From Epiperipatus broadwayi (Eukaryota > Onychophora > Udeonychophora > Euonychophora > Peripatidae), in NCBI GenBank assembly GCA_028023455.1, contig JAQFVV010000013.1, positions 9,702,411 to 9,766,410 on the forward strand: a stretch of DNA of 64,000 bases. Reading direction: 5' to 3'. The notes beneath the pieces are model-generated. The model worked only from the letters and a program-made list of their open reading frames with translations. It made no database searches and had not been told where the DNA came from. Position 1 is the stretch's first letter, and every line of letters begins with the position of its first letter. Shown piece after piece: positions 13,365 through 24,620 of the stretch. Position numbers and translations under genes: made by a program.

Positions 13365-14345
13365 ACCAGCTATGGTTTGTTATCACAGTTTTATAAATTA
13401 CTTGATACAACACATATCTGAAGTGCTTGCAGTTCACTATATAATCCATAAGCAACATTCCATAGCCAAGAACCTTAGCATCAAATTGCGTCAATCACTT
13501 CAGTTTATTATAACAGCAGTGAACAAAATTCGAAGTAACTCTTTTGAACACTAGACTGTTCACTTAATTATGAGAAGAAAATGATGAAGATTTCTATTGA
13601 TTGGTTCACCATACTGAAGTCCATTGGTTTTTAAAAGGCTTATGTTTGTTGAGATTTTTTTCACTTTTTCAGTCTGTTTTCAAGTTTTTGGAAGACAAGT
13701 ATTTCAAACTTGAAAAAAAAATTACTTAAGAGTAAAACAGATATTGCTTGGCAAATTTACAACTGCAAGGAGATAATTTAAATCTCATCAAATTTAAAAT
13801 CGGCCATATTGGTTTTTGTTGCCAGGTTAATGTTTTTTAAGCAAAATATTGCAAGATCTGAGTTTTACCAGATTCCCAACTTATTTAAGATAAGAAAAAC
13901 CCAAAAAAATCATCTTGCTGTGCATCAACCACTTGGAGGTTCTTCACTTAGATTTCAAACAAGGTTCAAAGATATTCTATTATTGCAAATACAGGGCTGG
14001 ATAATAAACCCATACACTACTAATGCAGAACTAAATATAATTTTGCAACATGATCTGATAACTGTCAGCACGAATGAGGATCTCAAGGTACAGTTCGAAC
14101 AGGTTTATCAAAAGTTTTGACTGCAGCAAGATATTCCACTTCTGTACCTCGCTCCATGGACCATTGTACAAAAATATTTAGTAGCATTTCCATCATCATA
14201 TCTGGTAGAGAGAGGCTTCAGTGTAGTTTTTAACCTGCTGAAAAACAGACATCGATTGCAAATCACTGAACATGAAGATTTGAGAATGCTAACTCACTAA
14301 TTTAAAACCGGACATAGATAAATTGTTGATAGCGATCATCAGGTG
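13365..14345 (+). pseudogene. hAT transposase fragment, ZBED/SCAND3 type, decayed
   Basis: This is the C-terminal half of a domesticated-type hAT transposase. The first residues, APAMV, continue the DG-APAM motif of this family, followed by EVLAVHYIIHKQHSIAKNLS, the HC-IHR-HL-AK-L motif of the RNase H-like catalytic region. Then come frameshifts and stops (13554-13800), a region around FQTRFKDILLLQI, and the C-terminal hAT dimerisation domain with QKYLVAFPSSYLVERGFSVV. In-frame stops (TGA at 14118 and TAA near 14298) show that it is dead. A TAATAAAG polyadenylation-like string lies at about 14490. The N-terminal half, including the BED zinc finger, is absent, and no terminal inverted repeats were found. 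Confidence 0.8.
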
Positions 14346-17002
14346 AACTCATCTCATTAAATTCAGTTCTCAAATGTAATTTATTTGGTATTCTTATTTT
14401 ATAATTCTGATTAAAATCTTTCAGTTGTTGTAATTTTGTTGATGTTTAATTCTGTCTGAATATGTTGATTTTTTATTTCATTTTTATGTTTAATAAAGTG
14501 ATTTCAATATTTGTGCTTATTTTGAATTTACATAATGTTAAATATTAAAAAAAAACTTTGCTCGTATTTTTTTTTTTGCTTTAATTTTTATTAGTGTATG
14601 TTTCGATATTACATTTTGCACAAGATAATGCCATATTCCATAATCCTTTTATCTTTTTCAATCATTAATTTACAAGTGATTAAAATGAAAAATTTGATAT
14701 CTAGTAAAATATTTAATATCGAGTACTGTACGAATTTATTAATTTGAGTAAGTAAAGTAAATGACTAGGAAGTAAAAGTTTTTGGTAAAGGAGCTGCAGC
14801 CGAAAATGTTTGGGTTCTCTTGATTTAAATTATTATATTTTTTCTATTAAATAACATCTTTACAGGCAATGAATTAATTCATTTCTAAACACCACCACTT
14901 TCTATTAAATTCTTTGCCTTTTATTGGTTACTTCATTTACATCTAGAATTTCCTCAAAATAAAGCATGATTCCTGAGGGGCAGCTATAAAAAGTTTAGAA
15001 ATGCTTGCATATTTATGAGATCAAATCAATACACATAAGACAGATTTTAACAATAAGTAAAATATCATTTTTCAAGTAAACACATATATACTTTTAAGAC
15101 ATTATAAACAAATTTAAATCGAGATTAAATATAAAATACAAAAAATAATATAGTACTTATTTCATTAAATACTCAAGATTCATTATATTACAGATAAGAT
15201 ATTAATAAATTATATTCAACAATAATTTAATATAAATATTAGCAGGCATTCTATAGTTTCTATTAATAAAATAAAATGCTTTTTATCTTCCAATGTATTT
15301 TTACTGCAAGTCTATTTATATCATGTTACCATGTCTCTTCAGATCTATAAGTTTATTAAATTTCATTGTTATAAACACACCTTATCATGATTATTCTTTA
15401 GTCCTTCAACAATATATTTCTTATTCTTTCTTTGATTCTAATGATAGGCATATGGTAATTCTCATCATTAATGGACAATGAATAGATCTTATGGTGGTGT
15501 CATTCCTTTTCTCTTTTTATGCTGGAAATTGATAATTATCTTCAGCAGAAAGATTACATGACTCTGAGTCTAATGACATGTTTTCATTTCAATAATGATT
15601 TCAATGATCATTTTATGTAATGGAAAGAAATAGACAAATGTTGAGCTGTTAACACTTACTGGTTGTCTCTAATTATTTTGCTGATAAATTTTTTTCACTA
15701 CATCTAGTGGTTATTCCCAGACTGTTTTTTCAATATCCTGCAATGTGATGAGTATTGTCAAGAAGAAAGGGATTGTGACTTATCTGCCTATATGTATACA
15801 TTTCATAACAATATAAAATAGCCCCTCCAAATAAAATTTTAACCACTTTAATTTTATTTCATTAAATCTAGTTGATTTTTTTTATACAAGAGAATATAGA
15901 TTAAGAATTCAATTAATATTACTGGTTTAATTACCACCAAATAAAATTTTATGTCTGCTTTTTCTCATACGCTATCTAATATAATATATATAATCGTAAT
16001 AAAAATAATAAATATATCGGTACTTCTGCGTATTGAAAGACTGTTTATAATAGTTTATTACTGTTATATTTATTATGATCACAATATTGTTCTAATTAAC
16101 GGACATTTTATTTATATATATATTTGTCATACAAAAAATAAGATACACTTTCTTTCTTTATTTTCAAATAATGTAAATTAATTAAGGAATTGTTTTTAAT
16201 TATACCACAAAATAAAGTTTAGTGTTTTTTTTTTTTTTGCTTTTCTCTACTTAAAAAATATGTATATGTATGCTTATAATTATATTTGTCTAAAAAATAT
16301 ATCAATAAATACAATTATAATATCATTTTTTTCATAATAGAAATATTAATTGTATTATTTATAATCAAAACTTATAGTGACAAAATGTACAACAAATCAT
16401 TTTTTCTTAATTAAATTATTCTGTACAAGATAAATACAAATATATACAACTATTATAACCATTATCACTATGCTATTTTATATTTGTGTAATTTTGTTTT
16501 ATTATCATCATGCTACTTTGTAATGTTAAATGACTCCATATTGAACTAATCACAAACCATTACAATATACATTTCAAAAACAATTTCTCTCATCAACTGA
16601 ATATGTAGTAATGTAATATCTCTCTCAGTAAAGATTAAAATGTGACGTTATATATTTTTATTTTTTAAATAGTATATCAACACTCATGAAGCATTTCATG
16701 AACCAACTCTGATCATTCCTTAAACTAAAATAAGTTAGATATCCATATAATAATGAGTATTTGATAGTTATGAATCGAATACCTAAAAGAATTCTGATCT
16801 TATTTCACAGATCTCAAATATTTAAAAAATATCTAAACTATCATGATGTGATGTCAAAGATCAATCAATGGTATCCAATATTTAATTGTCCAATTAGATA
16901 TAAATTATCTATACTTTTTGAATGTTGAGCATGAAAAAAATGATCATCAATGCTACTAGTAATGAAAAAAAAAACTCTGATAATAGTAACAAATAAGCTA
17001 AC

Positions 17003-17132
17003 CTCTCTCCAGCTAAAATGCTGGAAATATTCAACCAATTCTAAGCTATCAATAATACTTCCAGCATTTGCAAAGGCAGACGTGATTGCATGTTTAGCCA
17101 TCATCTCAATATCCTTAATTCCAGCTCGAAAA
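17003..17132 (-). CDS. Dynein heavy chain, internal exon with the FRAGIKDIE block
   Basis: This exon has 130 bases: the third base of a split leucine codon, then 43 codons ending at a GAG before the donor GTTAGC. The acceptor is TTTTCAG. It encodes FRAGIKDIEMMAKHAITSAF through VEYFQHFSWRE. It joins the previous exon as WHESLALFRAGIKD, matching the family pattern WHEDYxxFRAGIKDLE with the same spacing. It joins the next exon as SWREAIKRTID, matching the conserved xREAIKRT string. An ATG-started reading frame also runs on past the donor into the intron. That extension is intron sequence and should not be annotated. Confidence 0.9.
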
Positions 17133-17597
17133 CTGAAAATAAAAAATAGTATTAAAGTTGTAATTTATTATGTGTAATTAATATAATAAGAAGCTATAAA
17201 TTATAATATTATGACTAAAAACATATAATTGCTCTTTATTAGCTTATTTTAAAATTAATATATTAGATGTTAAAATACAATAGACTAATTTGAAAACTAT
17301 GACAATACAAGACTTACAGGACTAGCTTTAAAATAACCCTTTTTATCAGTTGTACTAAACTTTTAAACATTACTAACCACAAATAAAAAAAACTTGAATT
17401 TTATTTAACTTAATAAAATTAGCTTATTTTATTTTTTAAAAATAAAAATAAAATATTCAAAATTATTAACTGTGATGTCATTTTAGCAATATAATAATAA
17501 TCTGGATAAAAAAGAATTATAATCAGCTCCATTTTGTTATAAACTATATAATTGGTTTATATTATCAAGAACGTATTATTATTATTATTTTTCCATA

Positions 17598-17702
17598 TGT
17601 CATAGCATTGGCCGGGAGGCGAACCTGCAGCAACCGTCTGCAACAAACTGCTTGCTTGCAAGGTGACTGCGCTGATTTATTGGCTAACAATGCTTGACAA
17701 AA
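17598..17702 (-). mobile_element. tRNA-derived SINE
   Basis: On the minus strand a GC-rich stretch carries GCAGTCACCTTGCAAGCAAG and a B box GGTTCGCCTCC (plus 17615-17625), with GCATTG at the 5' end able to pair with CAATGC at the 3' end, like an acceptor stem. It is followed by (AAT)n at plus 17577-17592, a typical SINE tail. The low GC of the surroundings makes it stand out. It is not a functional tRNA because the cloverleaf is incomplete. Confidence 0.65.
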
Positions 17703-18356
17703 GGGTATTATTTACTTTATAAAATTTATAATTACAATGAATTCTTGATTCAACATTTTTCAAAAAATTAGAGAAAATAAACAATGTTATATAAAAATTA
17801 TACATAAGAAATGAATTACTGATTATTTAGTCAAATAATATGCAAAAACTTTTTACATTTATTATTTATCACATATATAAATCTGAGTTAAATGTAGTGA
17901 TTAATTAAAATTACTTTTTTACTAAGCAATATTATCTAAGCAAATATTTTTATATAAAAAATACAGTGAGATTTATTTATTACAATTAAGACTTAAAATA
18001 ATATACAAAAGTTGCAGACAAACAATAATAAGTACAACAACAAAAAATTATCTTTTCAAAGAATAACAAAATGGGATAAATTTGGAGGCAGTTATTCATT
18101 GCTAAAAAATAAAATAAAAACATAATTATTCCTTAATTGCTCTATAAGAATTAAATCAGAGAGAAAATAAGATTGCTATTTTTTCAAAAAATAGAGATAT
18201 TTCAATTTTTTTAAAAAATATCCATCTAAAAAATGTACAGAAATGATAATTTGTCAATGAAACATGAAAATAATGACAGTTCAAAAAGTAATAGTCACTG
18301 ATCTGAGACCAAATAAAAAGAATGATGGATATGGAAAAATGATATATATATAAATT

Positions 18357-18460
18357 AGAGGGGATTTGAACCGAGACTTTCAAATTCCCTTTAGTCACCC
18401 ACTCTATCTTATACAAAATTTACATGTGAAAAAGATAAATAATCTTCAATATACATATTT
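18357..18460 (-). repeat. Dispersed B-box repeat, copy 1
   Basis: On the minus strand this reads ATTATTTATC, then a GTGAC-TAAAGGGAATTTGAAAG stretch, ending GTCTCGGTTCAAATCCCC, a perfect pol III B-box match. Related copies lie at 19845-19945 (minus), 20100-20205 (plus) and 59915-60020 (plus). The family is probably a SINE or the terminal part of a Penelope-like element, since copies 1-3 surround Penelope sequence. Confidence 0.5.
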
Positions 18461-18490
18461 CATACTATACTAGCACTCATCAGTTGGTCC
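18440..18490 (-). ncRNA. Hammerhead-ribozyme-like motif (tentative)
   Basis: The minus strand has CTGATGA (plus 77-83 of the 18400 block), then GTGCTA-GTA-TAGTAT able to form a 6-bp hairpin with wobbles, then GAAA (plus 18458-18461). This is the core order of a hammerhead ribozyme with stem II. Penelope-like elements are known to carry hammerheads in their terminal repeats, and this lies just after the GIY-YIG frame. The first stem II pair is G-U instead of G-C, and stems I and III are not convincing, so activity is unlikely as it stands. Confidence 0.3.
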
Positions 18491-18537
18491 GAAATGCTGA
18501 CGTTTAAGTACAATATCAAGTACCTTCCTCAGAGCGT

Positions 18538-18968
18538 CCTCTTTCTCAAATCATAAGAATGCGTGTGAGATTTAAAATCTTTTTTATCGTTTTCTTTCTT
18601 TTCATATTTAAATTCTATTGGTTGAGAAGTTTTAAAATTTATTTTCTCTTCCAATAGCTTCTTTCAAATGTTGTTAATCTTCTTTAACTCACACCTTTCA
18701 TTTATACTCTTGGGCCTTTTAAAAATCTCTATAGCTTCTTTTAGCAATCTCTGGTCATATTGTTCAATTTTTGCTAAAATATTTGTTTTTTCAAAATTGA
18801 TATCATGATTAGTTAATTTTATATGAGAATAAATAGCTGATGAATTGGATTTTTCTCTGACTTCCAGAAGTCCAATATATGTATGTAAACAGACCCTACA
18901 TGGAATTTCATATACACCATGACCCGCCAAAGCAATTTTATCTTTAGGAAGTGGAAATAAAAAAAAAA
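18538..18968 (-). pseudogene. Penelope-like element, GIY-YIG endonuclease end (left arm)
   Basis: On the minus strand the frame reads GHGVYEIPCRVCLHTYIGL, then a deletion of about 28 codons, then NFEKTNILAKIEQYDQRLL and KEAIEIFKRPKSINERCELK. An in-frame TGA replaces the tryptophan found in the other copy, and the frame ends at DLRKRTL. GVY and YIG are the signature motifs of GIY-YIG nucleases, which form the C-terminal domain of Penelope-like retroelements. The deletion removes the catalytic R and EH residues, so this copy cannot cut DNA. It faces the right arm head-to-head. Confidence 0.75.
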
Positions 18969-18976
18969 TAGTGAAA

Positions 18977-19447
18977 TATTTTCACTTCCTAAAGATAAAA
19001 TTACTTTGGAGTGTCATGGTGTATATAAAATTCCATATAGGGTCTGTTCACATACATATATTGGACAGACTAATTGTAGAATAAATATTAGAAAGGAAGA
19101 ACACATTCTGGCAGTCAGAGAAAAATCCAATTCATCACCTATTTAATCTCATATAAAATTAACTAATCATGATATCAATTTTGAAAAAAACAAATATTTT
19201 AGCAAAAATTGAACAATATGACCAGAGATTGCTAAAAGAAGCTATAGAAATTTTTAAAATGCCCAAGAGCATAAATGAAAGGTGTGAGTTAAAGAAGATT
19301 AACAACATTTGGAAGAAGCTATTGGAAGATAAAATAAATTTTAAAACTTCTCAACCAATAGAATTTAAATATGAGGAGAAAGGAAATGATAAAAACGATT
19401 TTAAATCTCACACGCATTCTTATGATTTGAGAAAGAGGACGTTCTGA
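18977..19447 (+). pseudogene. Penelope-like element, GIY-YIG endonuclease end (right arm)
   Basis: The plus-strand frame reads GVYKIPYRVCSHTYIGQTNC, then RINIRKEEH with the conserved R and E-H of GIY-YIG enzymes, an in-frame TAA after SSPI, then an open stretch ILAKIEQYDQRLLKEAIEIF to YDLRKRTF. It is more complete than the left arm because it keeps the segment lost there. The reverse transcriptase part of the element is absent on both sides. The two arms begin within about 10 bases of each other, forming a palindrome. Confidence 0.78.
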
Positions 19448-19536
19448 GGAAGGTACTTGATATTGTACTGAAATGTCAGCATTTAGCTTTTTCACTACAC
19501 GGAATATCCTGCAAATAATAATAATATTATATATAT

Positions 19537-20481
19537 ATAATCAGTGTTTGGTTTATATTAAGATAGCAAATCTTCAAAATTTAATGGACAGGCTTCAATT
19601 TTCTCTACTATTCAACCATACATATCAGTGAAAATCTGATGATGGTGTGTTCAAAGCCCTTGTTTGTCACTTTTTGTTGTGTCATACCCATGTTGACCAT
19701 AAGTCAATCTGACCTCTCATATGTAGGACCCCAATCCCATTTACATAACTAGAAGATGGATGGGCAGAATTCAGGCTGAATATGTAATAATTAAATAATG
19801 CATAGTATTTATATTTTAAGCTAAATGTAATTAGAGGAGATTTGAACCCAGACTTTCAAGTTCCCTTTAGTCATTTATTCCATATTATTTAACCAATACA
19901 TGACCATATAATGCAAAAAAGATATCCAAAAGACATATTTCATTTTGAACCAGCTGATCCAGATCATTATCACTCACATATATATATATATATAATCAGT
20001 GCCCAGTTTATATTAATGTAGTGAATCTTCAAATTTTAATGGCAGGCTTCAATCTTCTGCAATTGATAATAAGTGGTGATTCAGTATAAAATACATATAT
20101 TGGTGATCATTTATCTTTTTTGCATTATGTGGTCATGTGTATGAGTTGTAACATGGAGTGGATGACTAAAAAGAGCTTGAAAGTCTGGATTCAAGTTCCT
20201 TCTAATTATATCTAACTTAAAAATATAAATACTATACATATATTTAATTATAACATATTCAGCCTGTATTTTCTCTCTTCTGGCTTAACGTCTTATATAT
20301 GAAAAGACATATTGACTTACGGCAAACATGGATATGACATAAAAATGTCAAACAAGGGCTTTGAACACACCATCATCAGATTTTCAATAATATGGATGAC
20401 TGAAAAGTTGGGGAGGGGAGGCAATTGAAGCCTGTCCATTAAAGTTTGAAGATTTGCTATCTTAATATAAACCAAGTGCTG

Positions 20482-20490
<9 letters not shown>
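19537..20490. repeat. Inverted repeat, about 330-base arms, flanked by (TA)n
   Basis: The left arm (19537-19866) and the right arm (20170-20490) are reverse complements at about 80 percent by eye. They share TTGGTTTATATTAAGATAGC, CTGATGATGGTGTGTTCAAAG and the B-box repeat at their inner ends. A third copy of the outer motif (ATCAGTGCCCAGTTTATATT) lies between them at 19994. The layout suggests clustered terminal repeats of Penelope-like elements. It lies directly downstream of the GIY-YIG palindrome. Confidence 0.75.

Positions 20491-20512
<22 letters not shown>
20484..20512. repeat. (TA)n microsatellite
   Basis: An uninterrupted TA run lies at the outer end of the right arm. A shorter TA run sits at the left arm's outer end and another at about 19980-19993. 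Confidence 0.9.
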
Positions 20513-20516
<4 letters not shown>

Positions 20517-20997
20517 ATGGTCTGTATCCCCTTAAAAAATGAGGGAGAATGCATCTAACTATAATCAGACTTAGAATCTTCATGTAGAATGTCATGAATG
20601 ATGTGATAAAAGTCTAATCCATGATTACATCTATTTCAAATATGATAATTTAATGTTTAAATATTCTTTATACATACAAATTAGACCAATTCATCCAATC
20701 TCCACCTCTCTTTATTATTCCATTATGCTCAGTATTCTAACTTAGGATTCATTTTACACCTAACTTTCTTCAGGAGCCAGTTGATATCATGCAGCAGTAA
20801 CAACAATACTTGGTTGTATTCTCATCCTTGGTGTTCACTTTAAGATGGCGTTGATGCTAATCAAAAACATATACATATAACGATTCCGGGGCCCGACCTA
20901 AATGATCGATTTGATCTAAAAAGATCTGATTTCTTAGATTTATAATAAAATATTCTACTAACTAATACTATTATATGATGTTAGTTTTTTCATTTTT

Positions 20998-21515
20998 GTA
21001 AATGTTTAGTAATCTTATCTTGTTTTTTGAGTTTGTGTGTCTTTTTAAAGTTATGGTGTTTTTCTAACTTTTTTTTTTTTGGACTTATATGTGTCTTTTT
21101 AAAGTTACGTTTTTTTTTTTTTTTGCAAGAGTAAATCAATACTTTTATTCAAAAGCAAGACGTAATAAGTAAATGTTTATTAATCTTATCTTGTTTTTGA
21201 ATTTGTGTGTGTGTCTTTAAAGTTACAGGGCTTTTTCTAATATTTTTTTGGGGACTTTATGTGTGTCTTTTTAAAGTTACGGTATTTTTTTTTTTTGCAA
21301 GAGTAAATCAATCATTTGATTCAAAAGCAAGACGTAATAAGTCAATGTTTATTAATCTTAGATTGTTTTTGAGTTTGTATGTGTGTCTTTAAAGTTACAG
21401 GGCTTTTTCTCATTTTTTTGTTGGACTTTATGTGTATCCTTTTTTTAAAGTTACGGTATTTTTGGTCAAGAGTAAAAATCAATTATTTTTATTAAAAAAG
21501 CAATACATAATTCTA
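20998..21515. repeat. Minisatellite, about 170-bp unit, three copies
   Basis: The marker GCAAGAGTAAATCAAT recurs at 21125, 21297 and, degenerate, at 21467. The units also share AATGTTTATTAATCTTA, GTGTGTCTTTAAAGTTAC and AAAGCAAGACGTAATAAGT. Poly-T runs vary in length between copies. Confidence 0.85.
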
Positions 21516-21589
21516 AATCTATCAAAAGTAACGTCATTTATATACTACAATTTAAAATTGATACCAGACTACTATTAGTAAGGACCGTC

Positions 21590-22095
21590 ATTGAAAGATT
21601 CAATTGAAAAATGATACCCGACTAATTTTCATTTTCTTTTTTTTTTTGGGGGGGGGGGGCAGTAATGAATCAGAAAGTGGGTTGTTTTTGTTAACTCTGT
21701 CTATATAAAAAGGATACCGTTATTGAAATACTAAATTTAAAAATGATAGCCGACTAATTTGCATTTCTTTTGACAGTAATTAATCAGAAAGTGGGTTTCT
21801 TTTTTTTTTTGGTAAATCTTGTGTGTATATATATAAAAATAACATAATTCAAATAATCCATTGAAAAAAAACAAACCCCATTGAATTTGCTTTCGTTTTT
21901 TTAAGACAGTAACTAAGCAGGAACTGGGTTGTTTTTGTTAATGTGTAGATATAAAAACTAATCTTATTTTGAAATAATAAATGTAACAAAAAAAATAATA
22001 ATAATACCCGATTAATTTTCTTTTTTTGGACAAGTAATTCCTAATAATTAAACACTGGGTTGTTTTTGTTTGTGTGTATGTATATATATAGCAAA
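21590..22095. repeat. Minisatellite, about 113-133-bp unit, four copies
   Basis: The marker CAGTAATKAATCAGAAAGTGGG and derivatives recur at 21660, 21774, 21907 and 22031. Each is followed by TTGTTTTTGTTAA-like sequence and TATATAAAAA, and preceded by ATACCCGACTAATTTTC. One copy contains a run of about 12 G. Confidence 0.8.
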
Positions 22096-24374
22096 AGTAA
22101 CTTGTCATGGATGAATTCTCGCGAAAACGGTACTTTCACGTGATCCTTAAATTTTTTTTCCGTTTCGCACCCTTAAAAGCAATTTTTGAGGGTTACCCAT
22201 TCATAATGGAATCTTCAGGACATTATTACTAAACTTACAACAGTAAAGTAAGTTACAACACATTAAAAAAAAAGACGTCTTATCAAATTTTAAAAAACTA
22301 CGACTGCTTCAAATCCACACACTCTCACATGAAACTACAGAGAAAATAGATATTCTATTATTAGGAGAAAATGATGAACAAAATTAACTACTATGGCAGC
22401 CAATCAAGGCATTTCTTTTTCTTTGCTTTTAGCATAAAAAACAAGCCATAACCGGCAGCCATCGGGAACTCTTTCTGTGTTTTAATCGTAGAAAGAAGTC
22501 TCATTTGTGTTGGCTTCTCTCGCCATCACCTCCTCCGTCCAACATAACATGAGGACTTTTCTGCGTTTATAACATAAAAAATTTCCTCTTTTGCTGGGTG
22601 AAGGCTGGTGAAACGGTATATTTCTAGGAATTTACCTAGAAATAGTGACATCTTGAGGTGAACACCAAGGATGAGAAAACAATCCAATACTTTTATATAA
22701 GTTCGATAGATTCTCAAAATTCTTTCCAAGAAAGTTATCATGATGTTTAGTCATGATGATATGTATATGTGGGTATATGTATTCAATTTTATTTTATTAT
22801 GAAATTAAAATAAATAATTTAAATAAATTAGAGACTTGCTTAAAATTTCAAATAAATTTAACAATATTTATTAATTGAACACAATTTAAATTATCTTTAT
22901 ATAACAATTTTTTTTATTATGAGTGTTTTCTACTATATTAGTATATAAATTTTAAAAATATACCTTCCCAGATCCCATAGTAGATATGTATCATAACTAA
23001 ACAATATTTAATAGGTTGTAAAAATAAATAAATTTTTATAATTCCAAAGATTATGATAACACTAGCTAACTAAATTTAAATTAAACAGTATACATATAAA
23101 TGAAAACCTTTGTAATATCTAATCCTTTTAAGGAAATTTCATTTTCTGTAAGATCTTCCATCTATGTATAGTCCCTATCATTGAAAGAAAATATCTTTCA
23201 TCCAAGGATATTAGCCATTTATACCGAATAGTAAACAAACAAATATTACTAAATTAATTAAATTAATAATAAACAAAAATTCTGTCTTGTCATAAGTGAA
23301 TGAATTTAATATGAAGTACAATAAAATATTATCTTCATATTAAGTTTACTTATTAACCTGGCCCGTTGCTCTGTAAGAAAGACCTAAATTTTATTAAATA
23401 AAAAAAATATTTATCTGAATGATGTTTCCACTTTTTTCATCTAATGATTTTTCAAAATAGATTATTCCAAAGTAAGTAGGTTTTAGAAGCAAAGGAAATA
23501 AAATTAAATATTTATGGATGTGATACACAAAGATGATATGTGTTTAAAGTTTATGATATTGTTCTATTTATTTTCCATAATTTGAGTAATAATGTTCATT
23601 AAGAATAAAGTTCTTTTATTTCCAATCATCAATCATTGGTGAGGCAATCAATATACCTCATTGTCTCATAAATATTCCTCTACCATGATGTGGACATCCC
23701 TTTTCATAAATTTTCTCACTATAAATTGAAATTGGATATTGAATTATATAAATGATACATATATATTTTAGGCATTTCAGTAGGAATATATAGTTACATT
23801 GCTTTAGGTTAGAATAATAACATTTTAACCTATGGCAAAGTATCTTTACTCATTATGCATTTTCTTTAACTTTAAATTTTAAAATAAATTTATTTAGATA
23901 AATAAATGTGTTTGATGATATTTATCTTCCTTGAAAGTCAAGTTTAGAATGATATTGTTAAGAATTTCCCTAATTATTATATTAAAGATAATTTAACTTT
24001 TGGAATTTTTATTAATTATATTAAAGAGCGATTTATTTACTATTTACTTGAGTGATATTAGAGTTCTCTACTAACACATATATTATAAATAAGGAAAAAT
24101 TGTCCAAACTATTGACCCATATTTCTTATGTGTTTGGTATTTGAACATAGCAAAATAAATAGTCTAATGACTAGTTTATTTGTATTAGATGGCACTGATT
24201 TGGAAATTAATTGATTTAGCTTCTGTAGTGTTTTCAACTTCCAGTATAATTGCATAATTGAGTTATAATCTTATTTTCTTCATGTTTAATTGCTAAGATA
24301 TGACTTCACCTTAGGTTATCTATACATTTGAATCTTTATTAGCGATATTAGTTCAAATAAATAATTATTTTATA

Positions 24375-24620
24375 CATATATATTGTAACTGAACTGGGGG
24401 TTTCCACTGCCTCTGATGGTTAGTTTATTTCCTGATAAGCATATTAAAGGAAGGACAGAATAATTGGCGTTACTCAATGCTGATGTTTCCCCCCTCAACA
24501 ATATTTCCTGCTCATCAGAGGATGTAGCATTAAAGAGACTGAAACCATCTAGATATTTGATTGGTTTCCCAAGCAGCACCACTAGAATTCCAGATAAATA
24601 CAACCTGACTTGGTACAATT
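24375..24620 (-). other. Short GC-richer frame, unrecognised
   Basis: The minus strand has an 82-codon open frame with base composition richer in GC than its surroundings. It contains TCTGATGAGCAGG followed by GGGGAAACATCAG, reminiscent of hammerhead or LTR leader sequences, but no stem II can be formed convincingly. It is probably a fragment of a mobile element. No protein family is recognised. Confidence 0.25.

Larger units (their letters stand above)
225..17002 (-). other. Dynein intron, 16.8 kb, rich in transposable elements
   Basis: The intron runs from the GTTAGC donor at 17002 to the TTTTAG acceptor at 225. Bases 225-3400 are AT-rich sequence in which I see no gene and no named element. 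From 3400 to 14345 lie the elements listed separately: an LTR-like promoter fragment, a Tigger-like element, a second LTR-like fragment, the LTR retrotransposon and the hAT fragment. Bases 14346-17002 hold only AT-rich DNA with short chance frames. A longer plus-strand frame near 7536-7757 has no recognisable motif and I treat it as chance. Confidence 0.8.
20812..22690. mobile_element. Unclassified element with inverted ends and internal minisatellites
   Basis: TTCTCATCCTTGGTGTTCAC near 20820-20841 recurs in inverted orientation near 22650-22675 within about 45 bases of similar sequence. Between them are two minisatellite arrays and a GC-richer block (22110-22560). A short minus-strand frame (22526-22741) reads through the right inverted end but has no known domain. 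No target duplication was identified, so the class is unknown. Confidence 0.4.

Noticed and set aside
16865-17104. ATG-started 79-codon minus frame as a separate gene
   Set aside because: It is the 17132-17003 dynein exon read on through its donor into the intron; the methionine is internal.
17598-17702. Functional tRNA gene
   Set aside because: The B box and an acceptor-like stem are present, but the D and anticodon arms do not fold and an (AAT)n tail follows; a SINE fits better.
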